Shown: positions 9,513 to 17,285 of the stretch, piece by piece | Position numbering within the stretch: the stretch's first letter is position 1 | How the letters are laid out: every line of letters begins with the position of its first letter | Source: Mesorhizobium sp. | GTDB taxonomy: Bacteria; Pseudomonadota; Alphaproteobacteria; Rhizobiales; Rhizobiaceae | Assembly: GCA_027492275.1 (NCBI GenBank) | Contig: JAPUFC010000097.1 | Location: 167,314 to 231,313 of the forward strand | Length of the DNA stretch: 64,000 nucleotides | Reading direction: 5' to 3' | The notes under the pieces: model-generated | Seen by the model: only the letters and a program-made list of their open reading frames with translations | Told to the model about the DNA's origin: nothing | Database searches by the model: none | Program-made: the position numbers and the translations under genes

Positions 9513-9525
9513 CGGCCGCGCAGCC

Positions 9526-10011
9526 CTACAGCCGGAAGGTCCAGTAAAGGCAGGCCAGAGCCGCCACGACGAAGGCGACGAACGCCGCCGTTCGCGTCAG
9601 CGCGTTTCGCCGGAGCGGGTTGAGCGCCGCATGCGCGCCCACGATGGCCGCCGCGAAGACGAACTGCCAGTCCAGAAGATCGTTGAGCGCCTTGGTGTCG
9701 CCGAAACCGAGCCGGGCCGCCTGGACCCCGATGACCGAGGCGAGCAGGACGAGCGCCGAGATGTGCAGCGGAGAGGTGCCGGTCGCGAGCACGAAGGCCG
9801 CCGCCCGCAGCGGAAGCACCATCAGCAGGGCGGCCGAGAAGGCATAGAGCGCCGCCAGCGGAATGAAGGTCGCAGCGCTGGCCAGGGCGTCGAGCCTGGC
9901 TTCGCCCAGCCCTCCGAGCGGATAGCCCTTGATCCTGACCGCGATGCTCAGGGCCGTCAGGATGCCGGTCAGCACCAGCACGGTGAGGAAGGTGGCGAGG
10001 GTTCGGTTCAT
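9526..10011 (-). CDS. Four-helix inner-membrane protein, unknown
   Basis: 161 residues with four or five hydrophobic helices: one at 7-26, one around 45-65 and further ones to the C-terminus, with short loops and little soluble sequence. The second loop contains Y-P-L-G-G-L-G-E. The family was not recognised. It converges on rlpA with 13 bases between the stops and marks the first gene of the block that separates rlpA from dacA. Confidence 0.75.
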   Translation of the reverse strand: MNRTLATFLTVLVLTGILTALSIAVRIKGYPLGGLGEARLDALASAATFIPLAALYAFSAALLMVLPLRAAAFVLATGTSPLHISALVLLASVIGVQAARLGFGDTKALNDLLDWQFVFAAAIVGAHAALNPLRRNALTRTAAFVAFVVAALACLYWTFRL

Positions 10012-10210
10012 TGTCGGCCTCGCGAATCGACGGGTCGTCCCGATACGGGTTCGCGGACACTAATGCCGTCCGGCCTGCGTGCAAGCCGTATCGGCCTGCG
10101 CCGCGTCCGACCATGAAAGACTTGGATGCGGCCTTCGTTTCTGCCGGAAGCGCGCCTCCGCTCGTCAGATCGAACATATTGGGGGTGTGCTTCGCGTCGC
10201 GGGCGCGAAG

Positions 10211-10462
10211 CTACCGCCTGATGGCTCTGCCCAGGGCGATGAGGATGCAGGCCCCGATGAAGCCGGCGATCAGGTAGCCGATCCAGCCGCCGAGCACGAT
10301 GCCGAACAGTCCAAGCAGGGCGTTGGCGACGATGGCGCCGACGATGCCCAGAAGGATGTTCATCAGGATGCCCATGTTGCTCTTCATGAACATCTCGGCC
10401 AGCCATCCGGCGAGGCCGCCGATGATGATTGCCGCTATCCAGCCGACGCCATTGTCTTCCAT
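10211..10462 (-). CDS. GlsB/YeaQ/YmgE-family stress response membrane protein
   Basis: 83 residues, almost entirely two glycine-rich transmembrane hairpins. It shows G-W-I-A-A-I-I-I-G-G-L-A-G-W-L-A-E, then N-I-L-L-G-I-V-G-A and a final G-x-x-x-A-C-I-L-I-A-L-G-R motif, typical of the YeaQ/YmgE (transglycosylase-associated) family. These proteins rise under general or acid stress; their biochemical role is unclear. AGGAG lies 8 bases upstream of the ATG at 10462. Confidence 0.9.
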   Translation of the reverse strand: MEDNGVGWIAAIIIGGLAGWLAEMFMKSNMGILMNILLGIVGAIVANALLGLFGIVLGGWIGYLIAGFIGACILIALGRAIRR

Positions 10463-10564
10463 ATGATTGCTCCTGAGACGTTTTGCCCGCATACGAAACG
10501 CCGGCCGGACCTTTGCGTTCCGCGCCGGATTCGAGGTTCGGGGCTCTGGACCGGGACTACGGCG

Positions 10565-10825
10565 CTAATGCCGCGTGGAGACGGGAATGCGCGATTCCTC
10601 CGCCGCTTCGATCAGGGCGCGGCGGGCTTCCGATGACGAGCGATGCCCGTCGAGGACCTTGAGGCAGGTTTCCACCGCGTCGCGGTGACGGGGGCCGCGC
10701 TGCAGCGGCCAGATGGTCATCAGGCATTCGGCGGCCTCGCGCGCACTGGCGATCCGCCTCGTGGCGCCGGAACGCCCGAATTCCAGAGTGACCGGCGATT
10801 GGAAAGGCTTGTCGTCCATGGGCAT
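10565..10825 (-). CDS. DUF982 domain protein
   Basis: 86 residues. It has the rhizobial DUF982 pattern: an N-terminal beta-strand pair (F-Q-S-P-V-T-L-E-F), S-A-R-E-A-A-E-C-L, the W-P-L-Q-R-G-P-R-H turn, A-V-E-T-C-L-K-V-L-D-G, and an alanine-rich last helix. The family is common and multi-copy in Rhizobium and Mesorhizobium and its function is unknown. A second Met at 10819 is an alternative start. It lies 34 bases downstream of the HWE kinase on the same strand and may be transcribed with it. Confidence 0.85.
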   Translation of the reverse strand: MPMDDKPFQSPVTLEFGRSGATRRIASAREAAECLMTIWPLQRGPRHRDAVETCLKVLDGHRSSSEARRALIEAAEESRIPVSTRH

Positions 10826-10859
10826 GGAACGCCCGGGCGGGCTTCCGGTTGCGTCGAAT

Positions 10860-12629
10860 TCAGTCCGGCGGCGCCTGTCGCAGCGTCGCGGCGGGCGCCG
10901 TCATCGTCCAGCGCAGTCCGGCGGGCGGATAGGCGATGTCGACGACGGCGCGGAAGGCGGCCTGCGCATGCTGATCGATGACGGTCGAGCCGAAGCCCTG
11001 CCGTTCGGACACCACGGGGGCGGGACCCCCGGTCTCGACCCAGCGCAGCGTGATCTGCGCCTCGCCGCTCTCGGACGGTCGCTCCTGCCACGACACGGTG
11101 ACCTTCCCCGCGGGCGCCGACAGCGCGCCGTACTTCACCGCATTGGTCGCCAGCTCGTGGAAGACGAGTCCGAGATTCTGCACCGCCTCCGGCTTCACCG
11201 AGAAATCGTCGCCTTCGATGAGCACGCGCGGCTCGGCGCCGATGAAGGTCTCGACATGGGAGGCCAGCAGCTTGCGCATCGAGACGCCGGACCACTCCTC
11301 CGCCGTCAGCAGGTCGATCGACCGGGCGAGGCCGCCGAGGCGCGACGAAACGGCGGCCTGGTAGTCGGCCACCGTCTCGCTGCGCTTGGCGGTCTGGCGC
11401 ATCATCGCCTGCACGAGCGTCAGCATGTTCTTGGTGCGGTGGACCAGTTCTCGCTGGATGAGGCGCATCTGGTCCTCGGCCTCGCTGCGATCGAAGGAGG
11501 CTTCCGACAAAGCGCGCGCGACCTGGTCGGTCTCGTCGATCGCCGTGTCTGCGGGCGAGACGATCTCGCCGCGCCCCAGCCGCTCGGCCATGTCCGCCAT
11601 GCGGCGGATGGAGCGGCGGATGCGGCGGCTGAGCACGAAGGCGGCGCTGAACGCCGCCGCGATCAGAATCAGCCCGCCGAGCGCCAGCGCCCGCCAGGTG
11701 GTCATCAAGGTGGCCTGCGCCGGCGCGAGCGGCCCCCAGACCACGGCCTTCCAGCCCCAACCCGGCATCCGCGCATAGGCCAGCACGGAGCCGCGAAGCA
11801 GGCCCGGGGCCTGCAGCACTCCGCTGGACTGCGTCATCTGGACGTCGACGTCCTTTAGAATGTTGCCGCCCGCGAAGTCGCCCGCCGCGCTGCTCGACAG
11901 CACGATGCGGCCGGCGCCGTCGATGAGCCCCGCCGACCAGCCGCGCGGCAGACCCTCGGTGGTGATCAGCGTCGTCAGGTCGTTGGCGTCCTGCGTCATG
12001 ATGAGCGCCGCCGCCCCGGAGCTGAGGCCGGGGGGCAGGGGCAGCACGACGTTGAACACCCATTGGCCGCTGGTCGCGCCGAAGAACACGTTGGACACCG
12101 CGATCCGCCGCGACGCCAGCGCGGCATCCAGCGATGTCGTCTCCGAGATCCGGCCGAGCGGCGTGCCGAACGGAACGCGCGTGTTGAGAAGCTGCTGCCC
12201 GTCGGCGCGCACGGCGATGACGTATGTCGAGCCGGAGCGAAGCGCGCCCTGCGTCCGGTTGTGGAAGGGCCGCAGATCCTCCGCGTCGAGCTCGGGCGAG
12301 GTGGCGAGCAGGCGCAGCGTCGTGTGCATGTCCTGGAACTGCCGGCCGACGCTGTTGGCCAGCGCCTGCGCGTCGCGCTCCGTGCGGCGGTCGATCGCGC
12401 TGCGCTCGTTCATCTCCAGCCGCACCAGCAGCACGGTGACGAACAGCAGAATCGGCAACGCGACGGCGGCGACCATCGCGAACAGATAGAAGGCGATCGA
12501 AGGCTTGCGCTTCAACGAAAAGACCGGCCGGTCAGGATGTGGATCGGCCGTCCGACAAAGTTCATCACCGTCAACCTCGATTCGTCGAATTGCCGGACAA
12601 GGGTGAAGAAACGCTACAGAAAAAGCCAC
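10860..12629 (-). CDS. HWE-family sensor histidine kinase, membrane-bound
   Basis: 589 residues if read from GTG 12629; TTG at 12515 (residue 39) is also possible. TM1 is at about 46-69, an extracytoplasmic sensor (probably Cache-like) at 70-310, and TM2 at 314-334. A HAMP-type linker runs to about 375. The phospho-acceptor is H397 in V-H-R-T-K-N-M-L, and the ATPase has H-E-L-A-T-N-A-V-K-Y. The tryptophan-containing R-W-V-E-T-G-G-P marks the HWE subgroup, which in alphaproteobacteria often feeds general stress response regulators. There is no receiver domain and no adjacent response regulator. It is transcribed divergently from the surface/cyclase operon at 12836 and could sense for it; that link is inference. 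Confidence 0.88.
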   Translation of the reverse strand: MAFSVAFLHPCPAIRRIEVDGDELCRTADPHPDRPVFSLKRKPSIAFYLFAMVAAVALPILLFVTVLLVRLEMNERSAIDRRTERDAQALANSVGRQFQDMHTTLRLLATSPELDAEDLRPFHNRTQGALRSGSTYVIAVRADGQQLLNTRVPFGTPLGRISETTSLDAALASRRIAVSNVFFGATSGQWVFNVVLPLPPGLSSGAAALIMTQDANDLTTLITTEGLPRGWSAGLIDGAGRIVLSSSAAGDFAGGNILKDVDVQMTQSSGVLQAPGLLRGSVLAYARMPGWGWKAVVWGPLAPAQATLMTTWRALALGGLILIAAAFSAAFVLSRRIRRSIRRMADMAERLGRGEIVSPADTAIDETDQVARALSEASFDRSEAEDQMRLIQRELVHRTKNMLTLVQAMMRQTAKRSETVADYQAAVSSRLGGLARSIDLLTAEEWSGVSMRKLLASHVETFIGAEPRVLIEGDDFSVKPEAVQNLGLVFHELATNAVKYGALSAPAGKVTVSWQERPSESGEAQITLRWVETGGPAPVVSERQGFGSTVIDQHAQAAFRAVVDIAYPPAGLRWTMTAPAATLRQAPPD

Positions 12630-12705
12630 GTGGCATCAACGTGTTCCGGTGATCGCCTCAGCAACCGGCGATAGGCCCGCGGGCGAACCTCACCGCCTGT
12701 AGTGT

Positions 12706-12717
12706 TGTAAGTTTACA
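12706..12717. promoter_or_regulatory. Palindrome in the divergent promoter region
   Basis: TGTAA-GT-TTACA is a 5-bp dyad in the 206-base gap between the HWE kinase and the barrel gene. The same gap holds TTGACT at 12768-12773 as a possible -35 for the rightward operon, with only a weak -10 (TAGCTT at 12791). Candidate operator/promoter region, not assigned to a known regulator. Confidence 0.3.
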
Positions 12718-12835
12718 GCGCCGATCTGCTTTTCTGTGGCTTTGCGGTGTCATCAATGCGGCAAAAATTGACTTGCATGCCTGCTCTCTGTAGCTTTCGC
12801 CGCCAGTTATAAGAATATTTTGCCCGGGGGCGTCT

Positions 12836-14218
12836 GTGACATTTTCAATTCGCGGCCTCTTGATCACAGTGGCGGTCACGCTCACGGCGGGCGCGGCTTT
12901 CGCCCAGACCGGCCCCGGCGTTCCGCCCAAGACCCTCGTTCCGCGGCTCGTCGCGCACCCGTCGGTCCAGCAGATCCAGGCACGGCGCGACTATCTCTTC
13001 AAGGTCATGCTCAGCCGGCCGGACGACCTCGACGTGGCGTTCGAATATGCCGCGCTGTCGGCCAAGGTCGGTGACCTGGAAGGCGCGATCAGCACGCTCG
13101 AGCGCATGCTGATCTTCGCGCCCGGCCTGCCGCGCCTCCAGCTCGAACTGGGTGTGCTCTACTACCGCCTGTCCGCCTTCGAGACGGCGCGCGGCTATTT
13201 CGAGGCGGCCGTGTCGGGACCCGACGTGCCGCCGGAAGTGAAGATCAACGTGGAGCGCTATCTGTCGCGCATCAACCAGGCCGTCGACCCGGTGCGCTTC
13301 ACCGGCCAGGTGCGGGCCGGCGTGCGCTACCAGACCAACGCCAACCGCGCCCCGACGGATTCGGTCGTCTTCCTGAACGGCCTGCCGTTCACGCTGTCGC
13401 CCAGCTCGACCGGGGACGACGACGGCAATGTGTTCGCCACCGGCGTCTTCCACATTTCGCGCGACCTGCCGTCGCAGGGCGACTCGCTGGAGATCGACCT
13501 CGTCACCTACGGCTCGAAGCAGTTCGAGCGCGAGGAGCTCGACATCGCGCTGGCCGAGCTCACCGTCGGCCCGGCCTTCGATCTCGCCCGCTTCGGCATC
13601 GACAACGCCGCGCTCGGCATCTACGGCATCGCCAACGCCGTCGTGGCGAACGGCAACTGGTATTCGGCCGGCGGCGGCGCCGGCGTTCGCTTCGTGGTCC
13701 GGCCCGACCCGACGCTTTTCCTGCTGACGGCGCTGGAATACCGGCACAAGGAATATTTCAACAGCTCCAGCTCGCCCGTGGCGGAGCTGCGCACCGGCGA
13801 CGAGCTGCGCTCCTACGCGATCGGCAACTACATCGTCGCGCCCGACACCGTGCTGTCCGGCACCGCCTACATCCAGAAGAACTGGGCGCGGCGCGGCTAC
13901 TATTCCTATCTGGAAGGCGGCATTTCGGGCGGTCCGCGCTATTCGTTCAAATCGCCCCTGTCCAGCGACATGCCGAAATGGACCGCGTCTCTGGTCGGCG
14001 GCGCGGTCTGGCGCAAATATGACGGGCCCGATCCCCTGGTCGACCCGAACGAGTCGGAGCGCGACACCGAGCTGTTCATCGGCGGCGGCCTGACGATACC
14101 GCTCAAGGACAATTTCGCGCTGATCACCGAACTCGAGTATCGCAACGTCTCCTCCAACTACGACACGCGCGACTACGACAATTTCTCGGTCTCGCTCAGC
14201 CTGGCGAAGGGGTTCTGA
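12836..14218 (+). CDS. TPR plus outer-membrane barrel protein, DUF560/Slam (type XI secretion)-like
   Basis: 460 residues from GTG 12836, preceded by GGGGGC. A signal peptide ends near A-F-A-Q (residue 24). Residues about 60-146 form TPR-like helices (D-D-L-D-V-A-F-E-Y-A, G-A-I-S-T-L-E-R-M-L). From 153 the chain becomes alternating beta-strands. It opens with Y-Q-T-N-A-N-R-A-P-T-D and an L-P-F-T-L-S segment, as in DUF560/surface lipoprotein assembly modulators (consensus N-x-N-x-A-P), and it ends in phenylalanine like other outer-membrane barrels. Slam/NilB/HsmM proteins (about 480 residues) move TbpB-like cargo to the cell surface. The next gene starts one base after this stop and encodes a TbpB-like exported protein, which supports the assignment. 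Confidence 0.75.
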   Translation: MTFSIRGLLITVAVTLTAGAAFAQTGPGVPPKTLVPRLVAHPSVQQIQARRDYLFKVMLSRPDDLDVAFEYAALSAKVGDLEGAISTLERMLIFAPGLPRLQLELGVLYYRLSAFETARGYFEAAVSGPDVPPEVKINVERYLSRINQAVDPVRFTGQVRAGVRYQTNANRAPTDSVVFLNGLPFTLSPSSTGDDDGNVFATGVFHISRDLPSQGDSLEIDLVTYGSKQFEREELDIALAELTVGPAFDLARFGIDNAALGIYGIANAVVANGNWYSAGGGAGVRFVVRPDPTLFLLTALEYRHKEYFNSSSSPVAELRTGDELRSYAIGNYIVAPDTVLSGTAYIQKNWARRGYYSYLEGGISGGPRYSFKSPLSSDMPKWTASLVGGAVWRKYDGPDPLVDPNESERDTELFIGGGLTIPLKDNFALITELEYRNVSSNYDTRDYDNFSVSLSLAKGF

Positions 14219-14219
14219 G

Positions 14220-17201
14220 ATGGCGACGAATCATCGGACCCCGGGCCTGAAGGCGGCTCTCCTCGCGGGCGCCTCGCTCGCCGCGCTGCTACCGGCCGTG
14301 CCGGCCGCCCACGCCGAGGTCGGCGTCGCCGCCGCCGTCAACCGCGACGCGCGCAGCCGGCCGCCGGGCGCGCCGGTGCGCGTGGTCGCCCTCGGCCAGA
14401 AGGTGGTGTTCAACGAAGAGGTCACCACCGACCCCAACGGCCAGGTGCAGATCCTGCTCCTGGACGGCACCACCTTCACGGTGGGGCCGAACAGCAACAT
14501 CGTGATCGACGAATTCGTCTTCAACCCGAGCACGGGCCAGGCCAAGGTCGTCGCCTCCGTGACCAAGGGCGCGTTCCGCTTCATCGGCGCGCGCACCAGC
14601 GAGACGCCGGGCGGCGCCACGATCGACGCGCCCGTGGGCACGATCGGCGTGCGCGGCGGCTCGGTGATCTGCGGCGTGGTGGGCAGCGAGATCCTCTGCG
14701 CCATGCCCTTCGGCAAGGAGGTCAACGTCAAGGGCAAGGACGGCGTGAACCACCGGCTCTACAAGCCGGGCTGGCTGCTCGCCTTCGACCTGAACGGCAA
14801 TTACATCGAGACGCGCAAGGCCAGCCTGCGCGAGCTCGGCGGGCTCAACGCCGCGCTGCAGGGCAAGGGCAGGGGCGGCGCGATCCGCTCGCCCAACGAC
14901 GGCGTCGTGGCGGGCAGCGAGGTGCCCAACACCAATTCGAACCTGCCGAACACCATCCCGCTCTCGGTGATCCTGGAGGCCGTGAAGGCCAATCCGCGCA
15001 TCGAGCAGGTCGAGAACGACCTCGCCCAGCAGGAGATCCGGCAGGACATCATCGACAACCCGCCGCCGCCCACGACCTTCGCCATGCGGGTGCTGACCGC
15101 GGAGGAAGGCCAGGGCGGCAGCGGCGTCGTCGGCACCACGCCCGAAACCAACCAGGTGCTCACCTTCATCCAGCAGGGCGGCCGGCTGATCTCGGCGGTC
15201 GGCGGATACAACCTGCCAGACTATACGGGTTCGCAGGGCGACACGGTTCCCACCGGCGCCCAGTATCCGCAGCTCGAACAGTTCGACATCGGGCCGGGCG
15301 GCGACGCCCAGGCCTCCTCCGCCAACGGGCCGCTGGAAGGCGTCGCCTATGCCGGCGTCGGCGATTTCGCCGCGTATTTCCTCGGGCAAGCCCCATCCAG
15401 CTCGGGGTTTGCGGCGCGCGCGCTGCCGCAGCCGGCTGATCCCGTCTACGTCATCGTCGGCACGCCGACGCCCGACGCCGTGCAGACCGGCATGCTGAAC
15501 GGCGGCAATATCCGCCGCTACACGCTGACGCCGGATTCGATCCAGGACGGACCCGTTCCCTTCTTCAATTCGCAGGGGTACGGCGCGATCGAGGCGGGTC
15601 CGAACCTGTCCAGCTCGGATTTCTACGTCGTCGAGGGCAGCCAGACGGACTCCCAGGAATCCAAGGGCTTCCAGTCGTGGGTTCACATCGAGGGCACGGG
15701 TCCGAACCAGCGCAGCGCGGTCGGCGTCAATGTCGGCACGATGGCCAGGAACGGCGACGGCCAGCTCGAATTCCTGGGCCAGCGCGGCGGCAGCTACAGC
15801 ACGGCCACCCTGCCGGGCGACGGCGAGGGCGTGCCGGAAACCCCGGAGACCTCGGCCAGCATGGGCGGCCAGATCGGCAGCGTCGCCAGCGGCAGCGGCG
15901 GGCATGTGTTCGGGCCCGACGGCAACCACATGGTGCTGGGCAACCGCACCGGCACGAATGGCGGGGCCTTCCAGGACAGCATATGGGGCGGGTCGACCCA
16001 GGATTTCGGCACGATGCACGTCGCCACGCTGGCCGCCAGGGACCCGCAGTCGAGTTTCACCCGCGAGAGCGGCGAGCGGCGCGGCTTCATGAGCGGCATG
16101 GCCGAGACGACGAACGGCGACACCTACATCCTCACCAATGCGCCGAGCGAAGAGATCGACGGTGGCGATAATGGCTACTCCTATGTCTCGCGGCCCAACC
16201 TGACGATCCGCAAGTCTCCGGACACGAACGAGTTCTCGGCGCAGGCGCAGCTCTACGACGCGGCCGCCCAGTTCGGCGAGGGTACCTATTACGGCACCGA
16301 CGACGAGGTCGATCACTTCCAGATCACCTGGGGCAACTATGGCGAGGGAAGCAATGGCGAGAGCGCCTATGTCGACCAGACCAAGTTCGGCGCCACGCAG
16401 GACAACGACCGGACCAACACGACGCTGACGACCGACAATCGCTACGACTACGATTACGAGAACGACACCTACACCGAGTACGAGAGCGAGACCTACAGCC
16501 ACTCCGCCTCCAAAGGTCCCGACACCTATATCGTGTCCGGCCGGGCGAACCCGGTGGCCGGCTACCAGCACTGCACCTGCGCGTTCATCGACTGGGGCTG
16601 GTGGGGTTCCAAGACGCGGTTCGACGGCAACGCGAACCTGCCCAACGGGCGCACGGACCAGGTGCATATGGGAACCTGGGTGGCCGGCGACATCACGGAC
16701 CCGAACCGGATCTACGGCGAGAACGGCTTCACCGGCACCGCGACCTATGCCGGCACGGCGCTGGGCACGGTGTCGCGCCAGACCGCCGACGGCACGGCCA
16801 CCTACGCGGCCAGCGGCAAGATGGGCATGGAGTTCGATTTCGGCGCCCGCCAGGGCACGCTCTCGATCACCGAGTTCGACAAGGACCCCGGCTACAACCC
16901 CAACGGCTACAACGTGTCCGGCACGATGTACGACGAATCGTCCGGCACCGAGGCGCTGTTCGCCGGCGAATTGCGCAACAATGACGGCTATTATTACGAC
17001 CGGGTGGGCCGCGCCACCGGCGCGTTCGTCGACGACAACGTCACCGGCCAGACGCTCAACCGCAACCCGGCCGCGCCCAACGTGGCGGCCGGCGTGATGG
17101 GCAATTTCGACTTCGGCATCAACGACGCCAAGGTGACCGGCACCTTCGCCGGCGAGATGACCGGGTACGATGCAAGCGGGGGCGGCATCGGGAGCGACTG
17201 A
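14220..17201 (+). CDS. Exported FecR-domain protein with TbpB-like C-terminal barrel, putative secretion cargo
   Basis: 993 residues. A signal peptidase I site lies at A-H-A (30-32), with no lipobox. FecR domain at about 50-150: E-E-V-T-T-D-P-N-G-Q, D-G-T-T-F-T-V-G-P-N-S, I-G-V-R-G-G. A long low-complexity Gly/Asn/Ser region follows, then a Tyr/Asp-rich patch near 738-765 and a striking H784-C-T-C-A-F-I-D-W-G-W-W-G796. From about 800 to 993 the sequence has the strand pattern of TbpB-type barrels: Y-A-G-T-A, F-D-F-G-x-R-x-G-T-L, F-A-G-E-L, G-A-F, and a final G-N-F-D-F-G...G-T-F-A-G-E-M. One base separates it from the barrel gene, so translation is probably coupled. Role unknown; export by the upstream protein is inferred. 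Confidence 0.75.
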   Translation: MATNHRTPGLKAALLAGASLAALLPAVPAAHAEVGVAAAVNRDARSRPPGAPVRVVALGQKVVFNEEVTTDPNGQVQILLLDGTTFTVGPNSNIVIDEFVFNPSTGQAKVVASVTKGAFRFIGARTSETPGGATIDAPVGTIGVRGGSVICGVVGSEILCAMPFGKEVNVKGKDGVNHRLYKPGWLLAFDLNGNYIETRKASLRELGGLNAALQGKGRGGAIRSPNDGVVAGSEVPNTNSNLPNTIPLSVILEAVKANPRIEQVENDLAQQEIRQDIIDNPPPPTTFAMRVLTAEEGQGGSGVVGTTPETNQVLTFIQQGGRLISAVGGYNLPDYTGSQGDTVPTGAQYPQLEQFDIGPGGDAQASSANGPLEGVAYAGVGDFAAYFLGQAPSSSGFAARALPQPADPVYVIVGTPTPDAVQTGMLNGGNIRRYTLTPDSIQDGPVPFFNSQGYGAIEAGPNLSSSDFYVVEGSQTDSQESKGFQSWVHIEGTGPNQRSAVGVNVGTMARNGDGQLEFLGQRGGSYSTATLPGDGEGVPETPETSASMGGQIGSVASGSGGHVFGPDGNHMVLGNRTGTNGGAFQDSIWGGSTQDFGTMHVATLAARDPQSSFTRESGERRGFMSGMAETTNGDTYILTNAPSEEIDGGDNGYSYVSRPNLTIRKSPDTNEFSAQAQLYDAAAQFGEGTYYGTDDEVDHFQITWGNYGEGSNGESAYVDQTKFGATQDNDRTNTTLTTDNRYDYDYENDTYTEYESETYSHSASKGPDTYIVSGRANPVAGYQHCTCAFIDWGWWGSKTRFDGNANLPNGRTDQVHMGTWVAGDITDPNRIYGENGFTGTATYAGTALGTVSRQTADGTATYAASGKMGMEFDFGARQGTLSITEFDKDPGYNPNGYNVSGTMYDESSGTEALFAGELRNNDGYYYDRVGRATGAFVDDNVTGQTLNRNPAAPNVAAGVMGNFDFGINDAKVTGTFAGEMTGYDASGGGIGSD

Positions 17202-17285
17202 GCTCCGGCCGCCCGCGACGAGCCCGGGACCGTGATCTCCCCAGGCGTGCGCGCAGCCTGTATGTGAAGGCCACGCGGGGCGGAC

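Noticed and set aside
12836-14218. Calling the barrel gene a generic TPR protein
   Set aside because: The second half has alternating beta-strands, the N-x-N-x-A-P entry motif and terminal Phe, which fit an outer-membrane DUF560-type barrel better than a soluble TPR protein.
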